Assembly: GCA_002344005.1 (NCBI GenBank)
Contig: DDTD01000072.1
Location: forward strand, 1 to 28,881
Direction: 5' to 3'
Source of the DNA: Ignavibacteria bacterium UBA2373
Lineage (GTDB): Bacteria; Bacteroidota; Ignavibacteria; Kapaibacteriales; UBA961
DNA: 28,881 nucleotides
Shown here: in pieces, positions 1 through 8,596 of the stretch
Layout: each line of letters starts with the position of its first letter
How positions within the stretch are numbered: position 1 is the stretch's first letter
Made by a program: the position numbers and the translations under genes
The notes under the pieces: model-generated
What the model was told of the DNA's origin: nothing
Seen by the model: the letters and a program-made list of their open reading frames with translations, nothing else
Databases searched by the model: none

Positions 1-64
1 GATTATTAGACAATAGACCAATTGGACCTTTGTCATATTTTAAACTTCTTATATATCAAAAATA

Positions 65-562
65 GTGAACAGGAATAACATTATTGTCGTACTCTCATTA
101 ACAGCAAGTCTTTTTGTATATCTTTTTTATCGAACGAAGAAAACAATTGTTGTTTCTCTCGCCCTCCATATTATACCCGAGGAATACTTTCAGGAATTGC
201 GTCATTGGATAAGGTTAGAACTCCCTCTTAATGATTTTGTTATATATTCATTACCGGAAGGTTTATGGGTAATGGCGGCAACAATTATGGCATTACCATT
301 TATTGTCGAATATAAACGTTATGTGTTCAAATTAATGTACATACCATTATTGTTTTCCGTCGGATTAGAAATACTTCAATTACTCAATATAACTCGCGGA
401 AGATTCGATACAGCAGACATCGTCATTGTAATATTGTCGTGGTTTATGGCAATAATTATTGGAACATCACCTTCACACACCACTATTTATCCGTTTACAT
501 TGCGGGGAGTGCTTTGTCTCCTCGTATTTTCTCTTGTTTATTTATCGCATGTATGCCAATAA
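65..562 (+). CDS. VanZ-like integral membrane protein
   Basis: A 165-residue protein with about five hydrophobic segments (near residues 6-23, 66-83, 86-107, 117-135 and 143-163). The stretch GLEILQLLNITRGRFDTAD near residue 100 resembles the VanZ-family signature, in which a GLE-x-LQ motif is followed by a charged turn and an F-D-x-x-D motif. VanZ is known for low-level teicoplanin resistance, but most family members have no known function, so no role is claimed. The start is a GTG; the same frame has a stop upstream at 41-43 and the next Met is at residue 70, so GTG is the only sensible start, although no clear ribosome site precedes it. Its last 10 bases overlap the start of the metallophosphoesterase, suggesting co-translation. 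Alternative: another small multi-pass membrane protein. Confidence 0.6.
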   Translation: MNRNNIIVVLSLTASLFVYLFYRTKKTIVVSLALHIIPEEYFQELRHWIRLELPLNDFVIYSLPEGLWVMAATIMALPFIVEYKRYVFKLMYIPLLFSVGLEILQLLNITRGRFDTADIVIVILSWFMAIIIGTSPSHTTIYPFTLRGVLCLLVFSLVYLSHVCQ

Positions 563-1248
563 TCATAAGACAAGAAAAAGTCAATATCTTTGATAATCGT
601 GAAAATTTGAGACTATTACATATCAGCGATTTACATCTTCGCTTTTCTTCACGACGATTGGATGAGCTTGAATCTATTCTTTATTCTCTTGAACCGGATT
701 TGGTGTTGATGACAGGGGATTACTATGACATTCCTTCGGCTGCATTACTGTTCAGACAATTTATAGAAAGAATTGCTTCTCACTATACGGTTATCTTTGT
801 GAAGGGTAATCATGACACCTTATGGGGTAAAAAAATCACCCAAAAACTCATTGGTATGTATAATTGCCATGATCTTGATGACAATTCATATATTTATACA
901 TCTTCTCGTGGTTTCCACTATCATTTTACTACATGGAAATACGGAAAAATGTACCAAACTCTGAATCATAAAGAAGCAAGAATTATTCTTTTGCATAATC
1001 CTGAAGAACTTAAGAATCATTCTACTGATAATATCTCTTTAATTCTTGCCGGACATTTGCATGGCGGACAATGTATTTTCTATACGACAAAAAACACATC
1101 TCATTTTCCGGGATCATTGCTTTATACATATTGTTGTGACCGAAGAACTATCAATAAAACAGAATTAATTGTTAGTAAAGGACTTGGTGATACTTTGCCA
1201 CTTCGAATCAACTGCCCGCACGAAGTTACTCATATCACAATCACATAA
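553..1248 (+). CDS. Metallophosphoesterase (YkuE-like)
   Basis: Calcineurin-like metallophosphoesterase of 231 residues. The full set of metal-binding motifs is present: SDLHL (about residue 25), GDYYD (about 55), GNHD (about 85), a lone His in LLHNP (about 150) and GHLHGGQ (about 168). The GHLHGGQ ending is typical of the YkuE/lipid A-precursor-hydrolase-like branch, many members of which act at the membrane. The reading frame is open further upstream to an ATG at 439, but that extension lies inside the VanZ-like gene and has no family similarity; the ATG at 553 gives a normal N-terminus and overlaps the upstream stop by 10 bp. No signal peptide or membrane anchor is seen, so it is probably cytosolic or paired with the upstream membrane protein. 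The segment between GNHD and the lone His is shorter than in most relatives. The substrate cannot be read from sequence. Confidence 0.85.
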   Translation: MPIIIRQEKVNIFDNRENLRLLHISDLHLRFSSRRLDELESILYSLEPDLVLMTGDYYDIPSAALLFRQFIERIASHYTVIFVKGNHDTLWGKKITQKLIGMYNCHDLDDNSYIYTSSRGFHYHFTTWKYGKMYQTLNHKEARIILLHNPEELKNHSTDNISLILAGHLHGGQCIFYTTKNTSHFPGSLLYTYCCDRRTINKTELIVSKGLGDTLPLRINCPHEVTHITIT

Positions 1249-1343
1249 ACAGATTTACCATTGTTTTTTTCTGGCATTGATATGTTGCCAATACGAAGTC
1301 CGATAACGCCAAGCATTGTGAAAAAAATATTTTTGTGCATTAA

Positions 1344-2567
1344 CTAACGGAACTGCAAAGCCCTCACAGGAGTAATGCGCACTGCAATAAGAGCGGGAAC
1401 AAAGGTGGCTGCAATGGATAAAAACAATGAAAATGCACACACGATAATGCCATGCATCGGCTCGAATGCTATGGGAGCGGTGTCAAGGTAGTATAAACTG
1501 CTGTCAAGATGGATAATGCCATAGTATTGCTGTATAAAACAGAGCAGATAACCCAAACCGCACCCCAGAAAAGTGCCAAGTAAACCGATACCCACTCCTT
1601 GTGCTACAAAAACCGCTACAATATCACGACTCGCCATACCAATGGAACGCAATACACCAATCGTATGCGTTTTTTCAACGACACCAATAAGCAAAGCTGT
1701 CAAAACATTCAACATAGCAACTATTGTGATTAAGCCGAGCACTATGGGAATAGGTTTTTTTTGCATCTCGATCCACCCGAAAATGGATGCATTCAAATCA
1801 TTGACCGTTGGCGCATAATAGGGGTAACCAAGTAAATCTTCAATAGCTTGGGCAGTGTTGCGAACTGTGCTTATATCTCTGACCATAATATCAAATCCGG
1901 TGACAGTGTTCGGTGGTAATGATGCAAGGTCATGAGCTATTTCTAATGGCATAAACACATAGACATCTTCGTATTGTGTCATTCCTGTTTTATAAATGCC
2001 GACAACATGTACTTTTTCTACATTCGGGACAATGCTGCCTCCCTCTTGTTGTTCAATCGTAGTCACAATAAGGGTAGAACCAATTCTCACATTTGCTTTA
2101 CGTGCCAATGACTGACCAATGATTATTTCTTTTGCATTGGAGGCGCTAAATGCAAATCTGCCTTCAACAATATGCTTGGGTCTTTGCGCTAACTCTTTAT
2201 CGGCATCCACACCTTTGACAAGAATACCTTCAAGAAATGTTCCTAACCGTAAGAGAGCTTCTTTTTCCACATGGGGAGTGATGCCGACAACATTGGGTAT
2301 ATGCTCCATCACGGCTTGGCATAGTACTTTACTATCGCCAATCGGTTTTGTACCAAAAGCGTATAAGTGTATATGAGAAGTAAATTTAGTAGCATTGTTC
2401 CTCAATGCTTGATCAAATCCCTCCAATACCGACAGAGAGATAATAAGTGCCATAGTGCCTATAGCGACACTACCGATTGCTACCCATCGTGTAAAGCGCA
2501 AAAACTTACCCCTTTTTATGGGTTGGGCAATGCGTCGAGCAAGGAAAAAAGCGAGTGATTGTTTCAT
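1344..2567 (-). CDS. LolC/LolE-family ABC transporter permease (FtsX/MacB fold)
   Basis: A 407-residue permease of the LolC/LolE type, which in Gram-negative bacteria extracts outer-membrane lipoproteins from the inner membrane with the ATPase LolD. Features are an N-terminal membrane segment followed by SVLEGFDQALRNN, a periplasmic domain of about 230 residues, three C-terminal membrane segments (about residues 270-300, 315-345 and 370-395) and the usual ending with P-A-L-I-A then P-V-R-A-L. The frame is open 19 codons further upstream; the ATG at 2567 is chosen because MKQSLAFFLARRI is the normal family beginning. No LolD ATPase lies in the window, so its partner must be encoded elsewhere. 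It is divergent from the TonB receptor operon. Which of LolC or LolE it corresponds to cannot be told. Confidence 0.82.
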   Translation of the reverse strand: MKQSLAFFLARRIAQPIKRGKFLRFTRWVAIGSVAIGTMALIISLSVLEGFDQALRNNATKFTSHIHLYAFGTKPIGDSKVLCQAVMEHIPNVVGITPHVEKEALLRLGTFLEGILVKGVDADKELAQRPKHIVEGRFAFSASNAKEIIIGQSLARKANVRIGSTLIVTTIEQQEGGSIVPNVEKVHVVGIYKTGMTQYEDVYVFMPLEIAHDLASLPPNTVTGFDIMVRDISTVRNTAQAIEDLLGYPYYAPTVNDLNASIFGWIEMQKKPIPIVLGLITIVAMLNVLTALLIGVVEKTHTIGVLRSIGMASRDIVAVFVAQGVGIGLLGTFLGCGLGYLLCFIQQYYGIIHLDSSLYYLDTAPIAFEPMHGIIVCAFSLFLSIAATFVPALIAVRITPVRALQFR

Positions 2568-2713
2568 GAACGCAATATACGCAAGAGCGACGTGCGAACA
2601 ACCTTTCTGCGTACATTTTTCCATATAGACACATCTTTACAATCATTTTACTTGGTAGGGCTAAAAAAAATGCAGAGTTTTGCAGTTATTATTGTTCATT
2701 TTCATGGCTATCT

Positions 2714-5700
2714 ATGAATGGTAAACTACTAATTTTACTTTTTCTTCTTTGTTCCACCGGATTGTGGGCGCAGGGCGTGACCACCGGATCAATAAGCGGC
2801 ACTGTCTTCTCTCAGCCCACAAAGGATAAGCCGCGAGTCGCTTTGGTCGGTGCTAAAATCACTGCACAGCATGAACCAACGGGTACAAAATACGGTGCTA
2901 TTGTGCGCAATGGCGGGCGATATGCCATCAAAGGTATGCGTGTCGGTGGTCCCTACACTGTACGAGTATCCTATATCGGGTATGCATCGGCAGAGCGTCG
3001 TAATATTACCATTCAACTTGGTGAAGAAACGACTGTGTCATTTGAAATGGCAGAAAAAGAAATCAAAAGTGAAGAAATTGTTATTACCGCTCAAAAAAAT
3101 GCGGAACTTGATGCCTCAAAAACAGGAGCCGGTTCTGTTATCACCAATGAACAAATCACAGCCGCGCCAACCGTCAATCGTAATATCGGCGATTTTGCTC
3201 GTATCAATCCTTATGCAAATCAAAAAGGTTCAAGTGAAAGCGGTGAGTTTCAAGCAATAAGTATTGCCGGACAAAATTCTCGCTTTAATAATATTCAGAT
3301 AGATGGAGCCATAGCGGGCGATGGTTTTGGTTTATCTAATTCAGGCACTTCAGGCGGACAAGCCAATGCCAATTTTATTTCTTTGGATGCTATTGAAGAA
3401 ATGAAAGTTTCTGTATCACCGTATGATGTACGCCAAAGCGGTTTCACGGGTGGTGTTATCAATGCCATTACACGTGGCGGGAAAAATAAATCCGAAGGAT
3501 CAATCTTTTTTTATGGTCGCAATGAAGATTTTGTGGGGCTTAGCCCGGATAAAAACCGTCGCCCCTATAATACATTTCAAGATTTTCAAATGGGGGGGCG
3601 TTTAGGAGGAAAACTACTTGAAAATACATTGTTTTTTCATGTTTCGGGTGAAATACGATTACGAAAACTCCCACTTGAACTGGGGGTAAATGATCCGGGG
3701 GCACTTGTGAATTTCCCGGTTCCGCAAAGTCAAATTGATGATATAGCAGAAATTGCGCGCACAGTGTATGGTTATGATGCAGGTAATTCCAATCCATTTA
3801 CACGTCGAGAAGATTCCTATAATATTACGGCACGTTTAGATTGGAATATCAATGAATCGCATAAATTACAATTCCGCCATAATTATACCCATGCTTATCT
3901 AGACCGTAATGTGCGCCGAGATTTACGTAATTTTTCCTTAACAAGCCAATGGAATACTTTTTTCAGTAATATTAATTCATCGGTATTACAAATAAATTCG
4001 GTATTTCAAGATATAGATATTCTTGGTCTTAAAGCTGAGAATGCGCACAATGAAGTCCGAGTTTCTTTGACGTCCACAGCCGATCGTCGTGACTTGCAAG
4101 CCGAACCATTTCCTGAAATGCGTATTTATACAGGAAGTGCAGAAAGTGTATGGTTGGGTCCTGAACGCAGTTCTGCAACAAATGCATTAGATCAAAAGAT
4201 TATTGCTTTGACCGATGATTTTACATTATTTTTAGGTGACCACACCCTTACCTTCGGTACGCATAATGAATTGTCATTTTTTAATAATTTATTTATTCAA
4301 GATGCTTTTGGCAGTTTTATTTTTCCTGATGTGGAAGCCTTTCGTGCAAAGACACCTTCTTTTTATGCAATAAGTTATGCCAATACAGACATTACCGGAG
4401 GCGATATGCGTCCTCGCGCGGCATGGAGTATGCTGCAAACGGGTTGGTATATTTCTGATGAATGGGATATTGTTGATAATCTTAAAGTAATTGCGGGTTT
4501 GCGTGTGGATGTGCCCATATTTTTCGACACACCTTATCGTAATGATACATTAACCAAACGTTTTCCGGGATTTTCTACCGACAGATTACCGACCAATAAT
4601 TTTCTTTTTGCTCCGAGAATCGGATTTAATTATAATGTTCTTGACGATAAATCACTTATTATTCGTGGTGGAACGGGAATATTCACGGGACGTGTGCCGG
4701 CGGTATGGATAAGTAATCAATTTTCCAATACCGGTATGGATATATTGCGCTCAGAACTTGGAACAAGAGGTGCAAATCAAAGAGTTATCAGAGTGAATGA
4801 CCAAGATTTTATTTTCCCTATTGACAATAATTATGCAAATAATCCATTAGTGCCCGGCGATTCATTATATCCCGGACAACCGATACGGACTTCGGTGATA
4901 AATCTAACCGATCAAAATTTTAAATTACCACAGACATGGCGCTCAACATTGGGTTTTGACCATAAATTGTCCAATAGCATTACCTTGACAATGGAGGGAA
5001 TGTATAGCAGAAACATTAATGAAGTGACTGTTTCCAATATGAATTTACGTCCATCACAACGTTTGGCGACTTCACCCATTGATGGCAGACCACTGTATGC
5101 CACAGCAAGACAGGATTCTCTTCGGGCTAAAGAATTTACACAGGTTATACTTTTGGGAAATCGCAGCGAGGGCTATCAATATTCTTTTTCATCACAAATT
5201 TCACTTGATTCGCGCAATACATATATCCCGGGATTATCTGCACTTGTGTCTTATACTTTTGGTAGAGCATATGATCTTATGGACGGTCAAAATTCGACGG
5301 CTCTTTCTATATGGTCAAACACGGATGCCATAGACCCGAACAATGCACAACTCGGACGTTCAAGTTTCGATATTCCCCATCGCATTATGGCAAATATTTC
5401 CTATAATTATGAATGGACAAAAGATATAAAATCCACTATTGGTATTTTTTATTCAGGTAATTCGGGTGAACCGTACAGCTTAGTCTATAATGGCGACATA
5501 AATGGTGACGGATTTGCGACGAATGATTTAATTTATATACCAAAACGCGCGGACTACGGAACAAAAATAATTGTTCAAAAACCAAGTGCCGGAACTGATT
5601 TGCGAAGTGCTGAACAAATTTTTGATCAGTTTATGCAATTTGTTGAAGGCAACCCAACCTTAAACGAATATCAAGGCAGGGTTTTGCCGCGTAATGCTAT

Positions 5701-6019
5701 GCGTTCACCGTGGCGACACATTTTAGATTTAAGAATTACACAAACTATTCCTTCATTCACCGGTGATAAAATCGAATTTACCTTTGATATTCAAAACCTT
5801 CTAAATTTGTTTAATGCGGATTGGGGATGGCAGCAAGAAGTCTTGCTGGGAAGTCACAGTATAGTGGACATTGCTACAACACCTTTTGACAATCAAAATC
5901 GTTTGGTTTTAACGAACTTCCTTGATCCTACGACAGCAAATAGCGGTCAAGGTATTTATAGAACTGACAATCTTTTTTCACGCTGGCGTATGCAATTAGG
6001 TATGCGTTATACTTTCTGA
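2714..6019 (+). CDS. TonB-dependent receptor, Oar-like, with carboxypeptidase-regulatory domain
   Basis: A 1101-residue outer-membrane protein. It has a signal peptide (about residues 1-20, ending LWAQG), a carboxypeptidase-regulatory-like beta-sandwich (about 22-112, with the GxYxIxGxxxGxYTV pattern), a plug domain (about 125-255, with NAITRGG near its end) and a long beta-barrel ending in the aromatic residues YTF. The segment DINGDGFATNDLIYIP near residue 928 is a conserved loop of Oar-type receptors. Such receptors import large or scarce substrates using TonB energy; Oar-like members are often tied to phosphate or protein/peptide uptake, but substrate is not readable here. It is the first gene of an operon: the next gene starts 4 bp after its stop. 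A TTG at 2652-2654 and GAGTTTTG at 2675-2682 may be its promoter. No SusD-like partner is present. Confidence 0.9.
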   Translation: MNGKLLILLFLLCSTGLWAQGVTTGSISGTVFSQPTKDKPRVALVGAKITAQHEPTGTKYGAIVRNGGRYAIKGMRVGGPYTVRVSYIGYASAERRNITIQLGEETTVSFEMAEKEIKSEEIVITAQKNAELDASKTGAGSVITNEQITAAPTVNRNIGDFARINPYANQKGSSESGEFQAISIAGQNSRFNNIQIDGAIAGDGFGLSNSGTSGGQANANFISLDAIEEMKVSVSPYDVRQSGFTGGVINAITRGGKNKSEGSIFFYGRNEDFVGLSPDKNRRPYNTFQDFQMGGRLGGKLLENTLFFHVSGEIRLRKLPLELGVNDPGALVNFPVPQSQIDDIAEIARTVYGYDAGNSNPFTRREDSYNITARLDWNINESHKLQFRHNYTHAYLDRNVRRDLRNFSLTSQWNTFFSNINSSVLQINSVFQDIDILGLKAENAHNEVRVSLTSTADRRDLQAEPFPEMRIYTGSAESVWLGPERSSATNALDQKIIALTDDFTLFLGDHTLTFGTHNELSFFNNLFIQDAFGSFIFPDVEAFRAKTPSFYAISYANTDITGGDMRPRAAWSMLQTGWYISDEWDIVDNLKVIAGLRVDVPIFFDTPYRNDTLTKRFPGFSTDRLPTNNFLFAPRIGFNYNVLDDKSLIIRGGTGIFTGRVPAVWISNQFSNTGMDILRSELGTRGANQRVIRVNDQDFIFPIDNNYANNPLVPGDSLYPGQPIRTSVINLTDQNFKLPQTWRSTLGFDHKLSNSITLTMEGMYSRNINEVTVSNMNLRPSQRLATSPIDGRPLYATARQDSLRAKEFTQVILLGNRSEGYQYSFSSQISLDSRNTYIPGLSALVSYTFGRAYDLMDGQNSTALSIWSNTDAIDPNNAQLGRSSFDIPHRIMANISYNYEWTKDIKSTIGIFYSGNSGEPYSLVYNGDINGDGFATNDLIYIPKRADYGTKIIVQKPSAGTDLRSAEQIFDQFMQFVEGNPTLNEYQGRVLPRNAMRSPWRHILDLRITQTIPSFTGDKIEFTFDIQNLLNLFNADWGWQQEVLLGSHSIVDIATTPFDNQNRLVLTNFLDPTTANSGQGIYRTDNLFSRWRMQLGMRYTF

Positions 6020-6023
6020 TATT

Positions 6024-6710
6024 ATGAAAAATTTTCTTTATTTGGTCATAATCGCATCAGTTTTTATCATTGGTTGTAAAGAAGATGTTATGACCTTTCC
6101 TGAACTGTCAAAAGCAAAAATCCGCTTTATCAATGGTATTTCTTCCTCGGAAAATCTGCGTATTGATATTGATAGCGCAACAGTCGCCCAGTCATTATCA
6201 CGAGGTCAATATACTTCTCTTATTGAAATAGCATCCGGAAAAGCATTGCCATGGCAGGTATATGATAATTCATCAAAAAAATTATTGTTTCAAAATTTTT
6301 ATACCGTAGGACCGAATGGGCAATATCTTATTTTTATGAAAGGTGCTTCAGTCAATACCGCCGGTTTTCTTGCCCCTATTCCCGATACCGTCAGCGGTCC
6401 CTTCGGTGCCGGCAATGCTGCAATGCGATTTGTTCATTTAGCAGAAAAAGTTCAAGATGATCCGGCTTTGGAAATTTCCTTAAATGGTATTGCTGTTACG
6501 CCATTTTCTATTTATTCCGGCGATTATACACGATTATTTCCGCTGAAGGCAGGACAATTTTCACTTATTATTCATGATGAAGGGAAACCGGAAACTTTCA
6601 GAAATGCATTGCCTTTTTTTACATATAAAGAGGGCAAAGTTTATACAGTTTATACATATGATATTCCCGGCGAAACTCAAAGAATCGGTGCCGGTATAAT
6701 TGAACATTAA
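6024..6710 (+). CDS. DUF4397-domain lipoprotein
   Basis: A 228-residue predicted lipoprotein. The N-terminus has a short hydrophobic stretch ending in the lipobox FIIGC, with Cys 18 as the lipidated residue. The rest holds two related halves, each opening with an A-x-(I/M)-R-F-(I/V) strand (about residues 31 and 133) and continuing with alternating beta-strands, as in DUF4397 proteins, a family of surface beta-sandwich modules of unknown function. It sits 4 bp after the TonB receptor and 27 bp before the exported nuclease-like enzyme, so it is most likely an outer-membrane accessory of that receptor, perhaps binding substrate at the surface in the way SusD does for sugars. That role is inferred from position only. 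Confidence 0.78.
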   Translation: MKNFLYLVIIASVFIIGCKEDVMTFPELSKAKIRFINGISSSENLRIDIDSATVAQSLSRGQYTSLIEIASGKALPWQVYDNSSKKLLFQNFYTVGPNGQYLIFMKGASVNTAGFLAPIPDTVSGPFGAGNAAMRFVHLAEKVQDDPALEISLNGIAVTPFSIYSGDYTRLFPLKAGQFSLIIHDEGKPETFRNALPFFTYKEGKVYTVYTYDIPGETQRIGAGIIEH

Positions 6711-6737
6711 TTTTTTTTCTTACTTTAAAGGATTATT

Positions 6738-8528
6738 ATGAAATATTTGAGACTCAGTATTTTTGCATGTGTATTTGCAGGATTATTGAATGTGGCATCT
6801 GCTCAAAAAACAGTTGCCGATGTACGTAAATTAGCTGTTGGTGATGTGGTGGAAAATGTTGGTATTCGCGTTACCGTAGCCAATCAATTTCGCAATACGT
6901 GTTTTGCCCAAGACGGGACAGCCGGCATTGCACTGTTTAATTCGCAATTTCGCAATGGCGTAAAAGTTGGAGACTCGGTTCTCATCCAAGCGGCAACAAT
7001 TACCGAATTTCAGGCAACAACGGGACAGCCGGGCACAGGGCTATTGCAATTCAGCGGTAATAATTTTAAGTTTATTGTTGTACCGGTTCCCACAAAAGAA
7101 GAGTTACCAAAGAATATTGCTATTCCCGCAATAAATGAAAGTGTGGAAGGGCAATTAGTACGTGTGCGAGGAGTTGAATTTGTTGAAACCGGTGCTTTCC
7201 AAGGTGAAACAAATTATACATTAAAAAATCAAGCCGGCAATACATTACAATTACGCATTGACGGTAATACAGAAATTGCGACAAATCAATTAGCTATACC
7301 TACGGGGCGCATTGATGTCATTGGCGTTATTTCGCAATTTCGCGGCACATATCAATTACAACCACGTTTCGCAATAGACTTAGGACTTGAACCACCCGTA
7401 CAAGACACAGTAAATCGCAATCGTACTCTTGATGTGACCACATGGAATTTATATTGGTTTGGCGATACAGCTACCGGTCCAAGCAATCGCGAATTACAAT
7501 TACGCAATGCGGTACGGGCAATGAACACAATGAATAATGATATTTTTGGAGTTCAAGAGATTACAAAAGTGGAAGTCTTTAATCGTTTGCGTGATACTTT
7601 ACAAGGTGATTTTAGTGGATTTATTGCCAAAGGTATCAATCAAGCACAAAGAACCGGCTGGCTTTATCGTAAATCCACAGTGCAATTACTTGATAGTGGC
7701 TTGGCGGTCAATGGAGGTTCGCAAGCATGGGCAAGCGGACGCTTCCCATATCGCTTTTCTTTCAGGGCAACCATTGATGGAAAACAAACAGATATGCACG
7801 CTTTTGTGATTCATGCCAAAGCAACGGACTCTGTCACGGCTATCGAAGATCGTAATCGCCGTGAACAAGATGCTTCCGCTTTTTATACCTATTTATCATC
7901 ATTCTATGGCGATAAAAATGTGATTGTTTTGGGTGATTTTAATGATGATGTTCTTAATTCAACGATTCTTGATGGCACTTATCCTTCACCCTATAAAATA
8001 TTTGTGGATAAAGCGGATGAATGGACTGTGACAACAAAACATTTAAGTGAAAAAGGACTTGCTTCGTATATTCGCAGCAATCGCAGCATGATTGACCATA
8101 TTATTGTGTCCAATGAAATAGCAGCGAATGTTCACCGCGCTTATATTGAAACACCTAATGCATATATAAGTTCATATACTTCAACCACATCTGATCATTT
8201 ACCGGTGACTGCGAGAATTTTTGTTCCTGTAACAACAGTAACCAATATTAATGATGAATCTTCAATGACTTCACTGTCATTAAAGTCTGCCCCTAATCCG
8301 GCTCAGCATACCATGACGGTGGAGTGTATTTGCCCAATGACAGCACACTATACTTTGAAACTTGTGAATTATCTTGGCGAAACCGTTCATACTGAATTTT
8401 CGGGGATGATGGAAGAGGGAATTATTGTGCGCAATATTCCGATTCAATCCTTAGCTTCCGGTATTTATACGCTTGTGCTGACGCACGATAAAAATGTTTA
8501 TACACAACAAATTCAGGTTACTCATTAA
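6738..8528 (+). CDS. T9SS-exported endonuclease/exonuclease/phosphatase-family enzyme
   Basis: A 596-residue secreted enzyme. Domains in order: signal peptide (1-22, ending ASAQ), an OB-fold-like nucleic-acid-binding module (about 24-215), an EEP catalytic domain (about 228-495) and a T9SS type A sorting domain (about 512-596, beginning APNPAQ and ending in a short strand). The EEP active-site residues are visible: Asn in TWNLYWFG (about 234), Glu in GVQEIT (about 271), His in VIHAKA (about 357), Asp/Asn in GDFND (about 398) and Asp-His in SDHLP (about 484). The OB-fold plus EEP pairing is found in extracellular nucleases, so DNA or RNA is the likeliest substrate, but EEP enzymes also cleave phosphoesters of sugars and lipids. 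AAAGGA precedes the start by five bases. Third gene of the receptor operon; a strong terminator follows at 8549-8586. Confidence 0.87.
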   Translation: MKYLRLSIFACVFAGLLNVASAQKTVADVRKLAVGDVVENVGIRVTVANQFRNTCFAQDGTAGIALFNSQFRNGVKVGDSVLIQAATITEFQATTGQPGTGLLQFSGNNFKFIVVPVPTKEELPKNIAIPAINESVEGQLVRVRGVEFVETGAFQGETNYTLKNQAGNTLQLRIDGNTEIATNQLAIPTGRIDVIGVISQFRGTYQLQPRFAIDLGLEPPVQDTVNRNRTLDVTTWNLYWFGDTATGPSNRELQLRNAVRAMNTMNNDIFGVQEITKVEVFNRLRDTLQGDFSGFIAKGINQAQRTGWLYRKSTVQLLDSGLAVNGGSQAWASGRFPYRFSFRATIDGKQTDMHAFVIHAKATDSVTAIEDRNRREQDASAFYTYLSSFYGDKNVIVLGDFNDDVLNSTILDGTYPSPYKIFVDKADEWTVTTKHLSEKGLASYIRSNRSMIDHIIVSNEIAANVHRAYIETPNAYISSYTSTTSDHLPVTARIFVPVTTVTNINDESSMTSLSLKSAPNPAQHTMTVECICPMTAHYTLKLVNYLGETVHTEFSGMMEEGIIVRNIPIQSLASGIYTLVLTHDKNVYTQQIQVTH

Positions 8529-8548
8529 GGTAATATTTGTGAATATCA

Positions 8549-8586
8549 AAAAAAAGCTGTTCCGACATCGGAGCAGCTTTTTTTTG
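8549..8586. terminator. Bidirectional rho-independent terminator
   Basis: A hairpin with left arm GCTGTTCCG (8556-8564) and right arm CGGAGCAGC (8569-8577), one G-T pair, loop ACAT, flanked by A-run on the left and T-run on the right so that it works in both directions. It separates the convergent exported-nuclease gene (+) from the YCF48 protein gene (-). Confidence 0.88.
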
Positions 8587-8596
8587 GGAAAGAATG

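Noticed and set aside
1249..1343. Possible terminator between the phosphoesterase and permease genes
   Set aside because: Only a 5-bp TGGCA/TGCCA stem was seen, with no following T-run.
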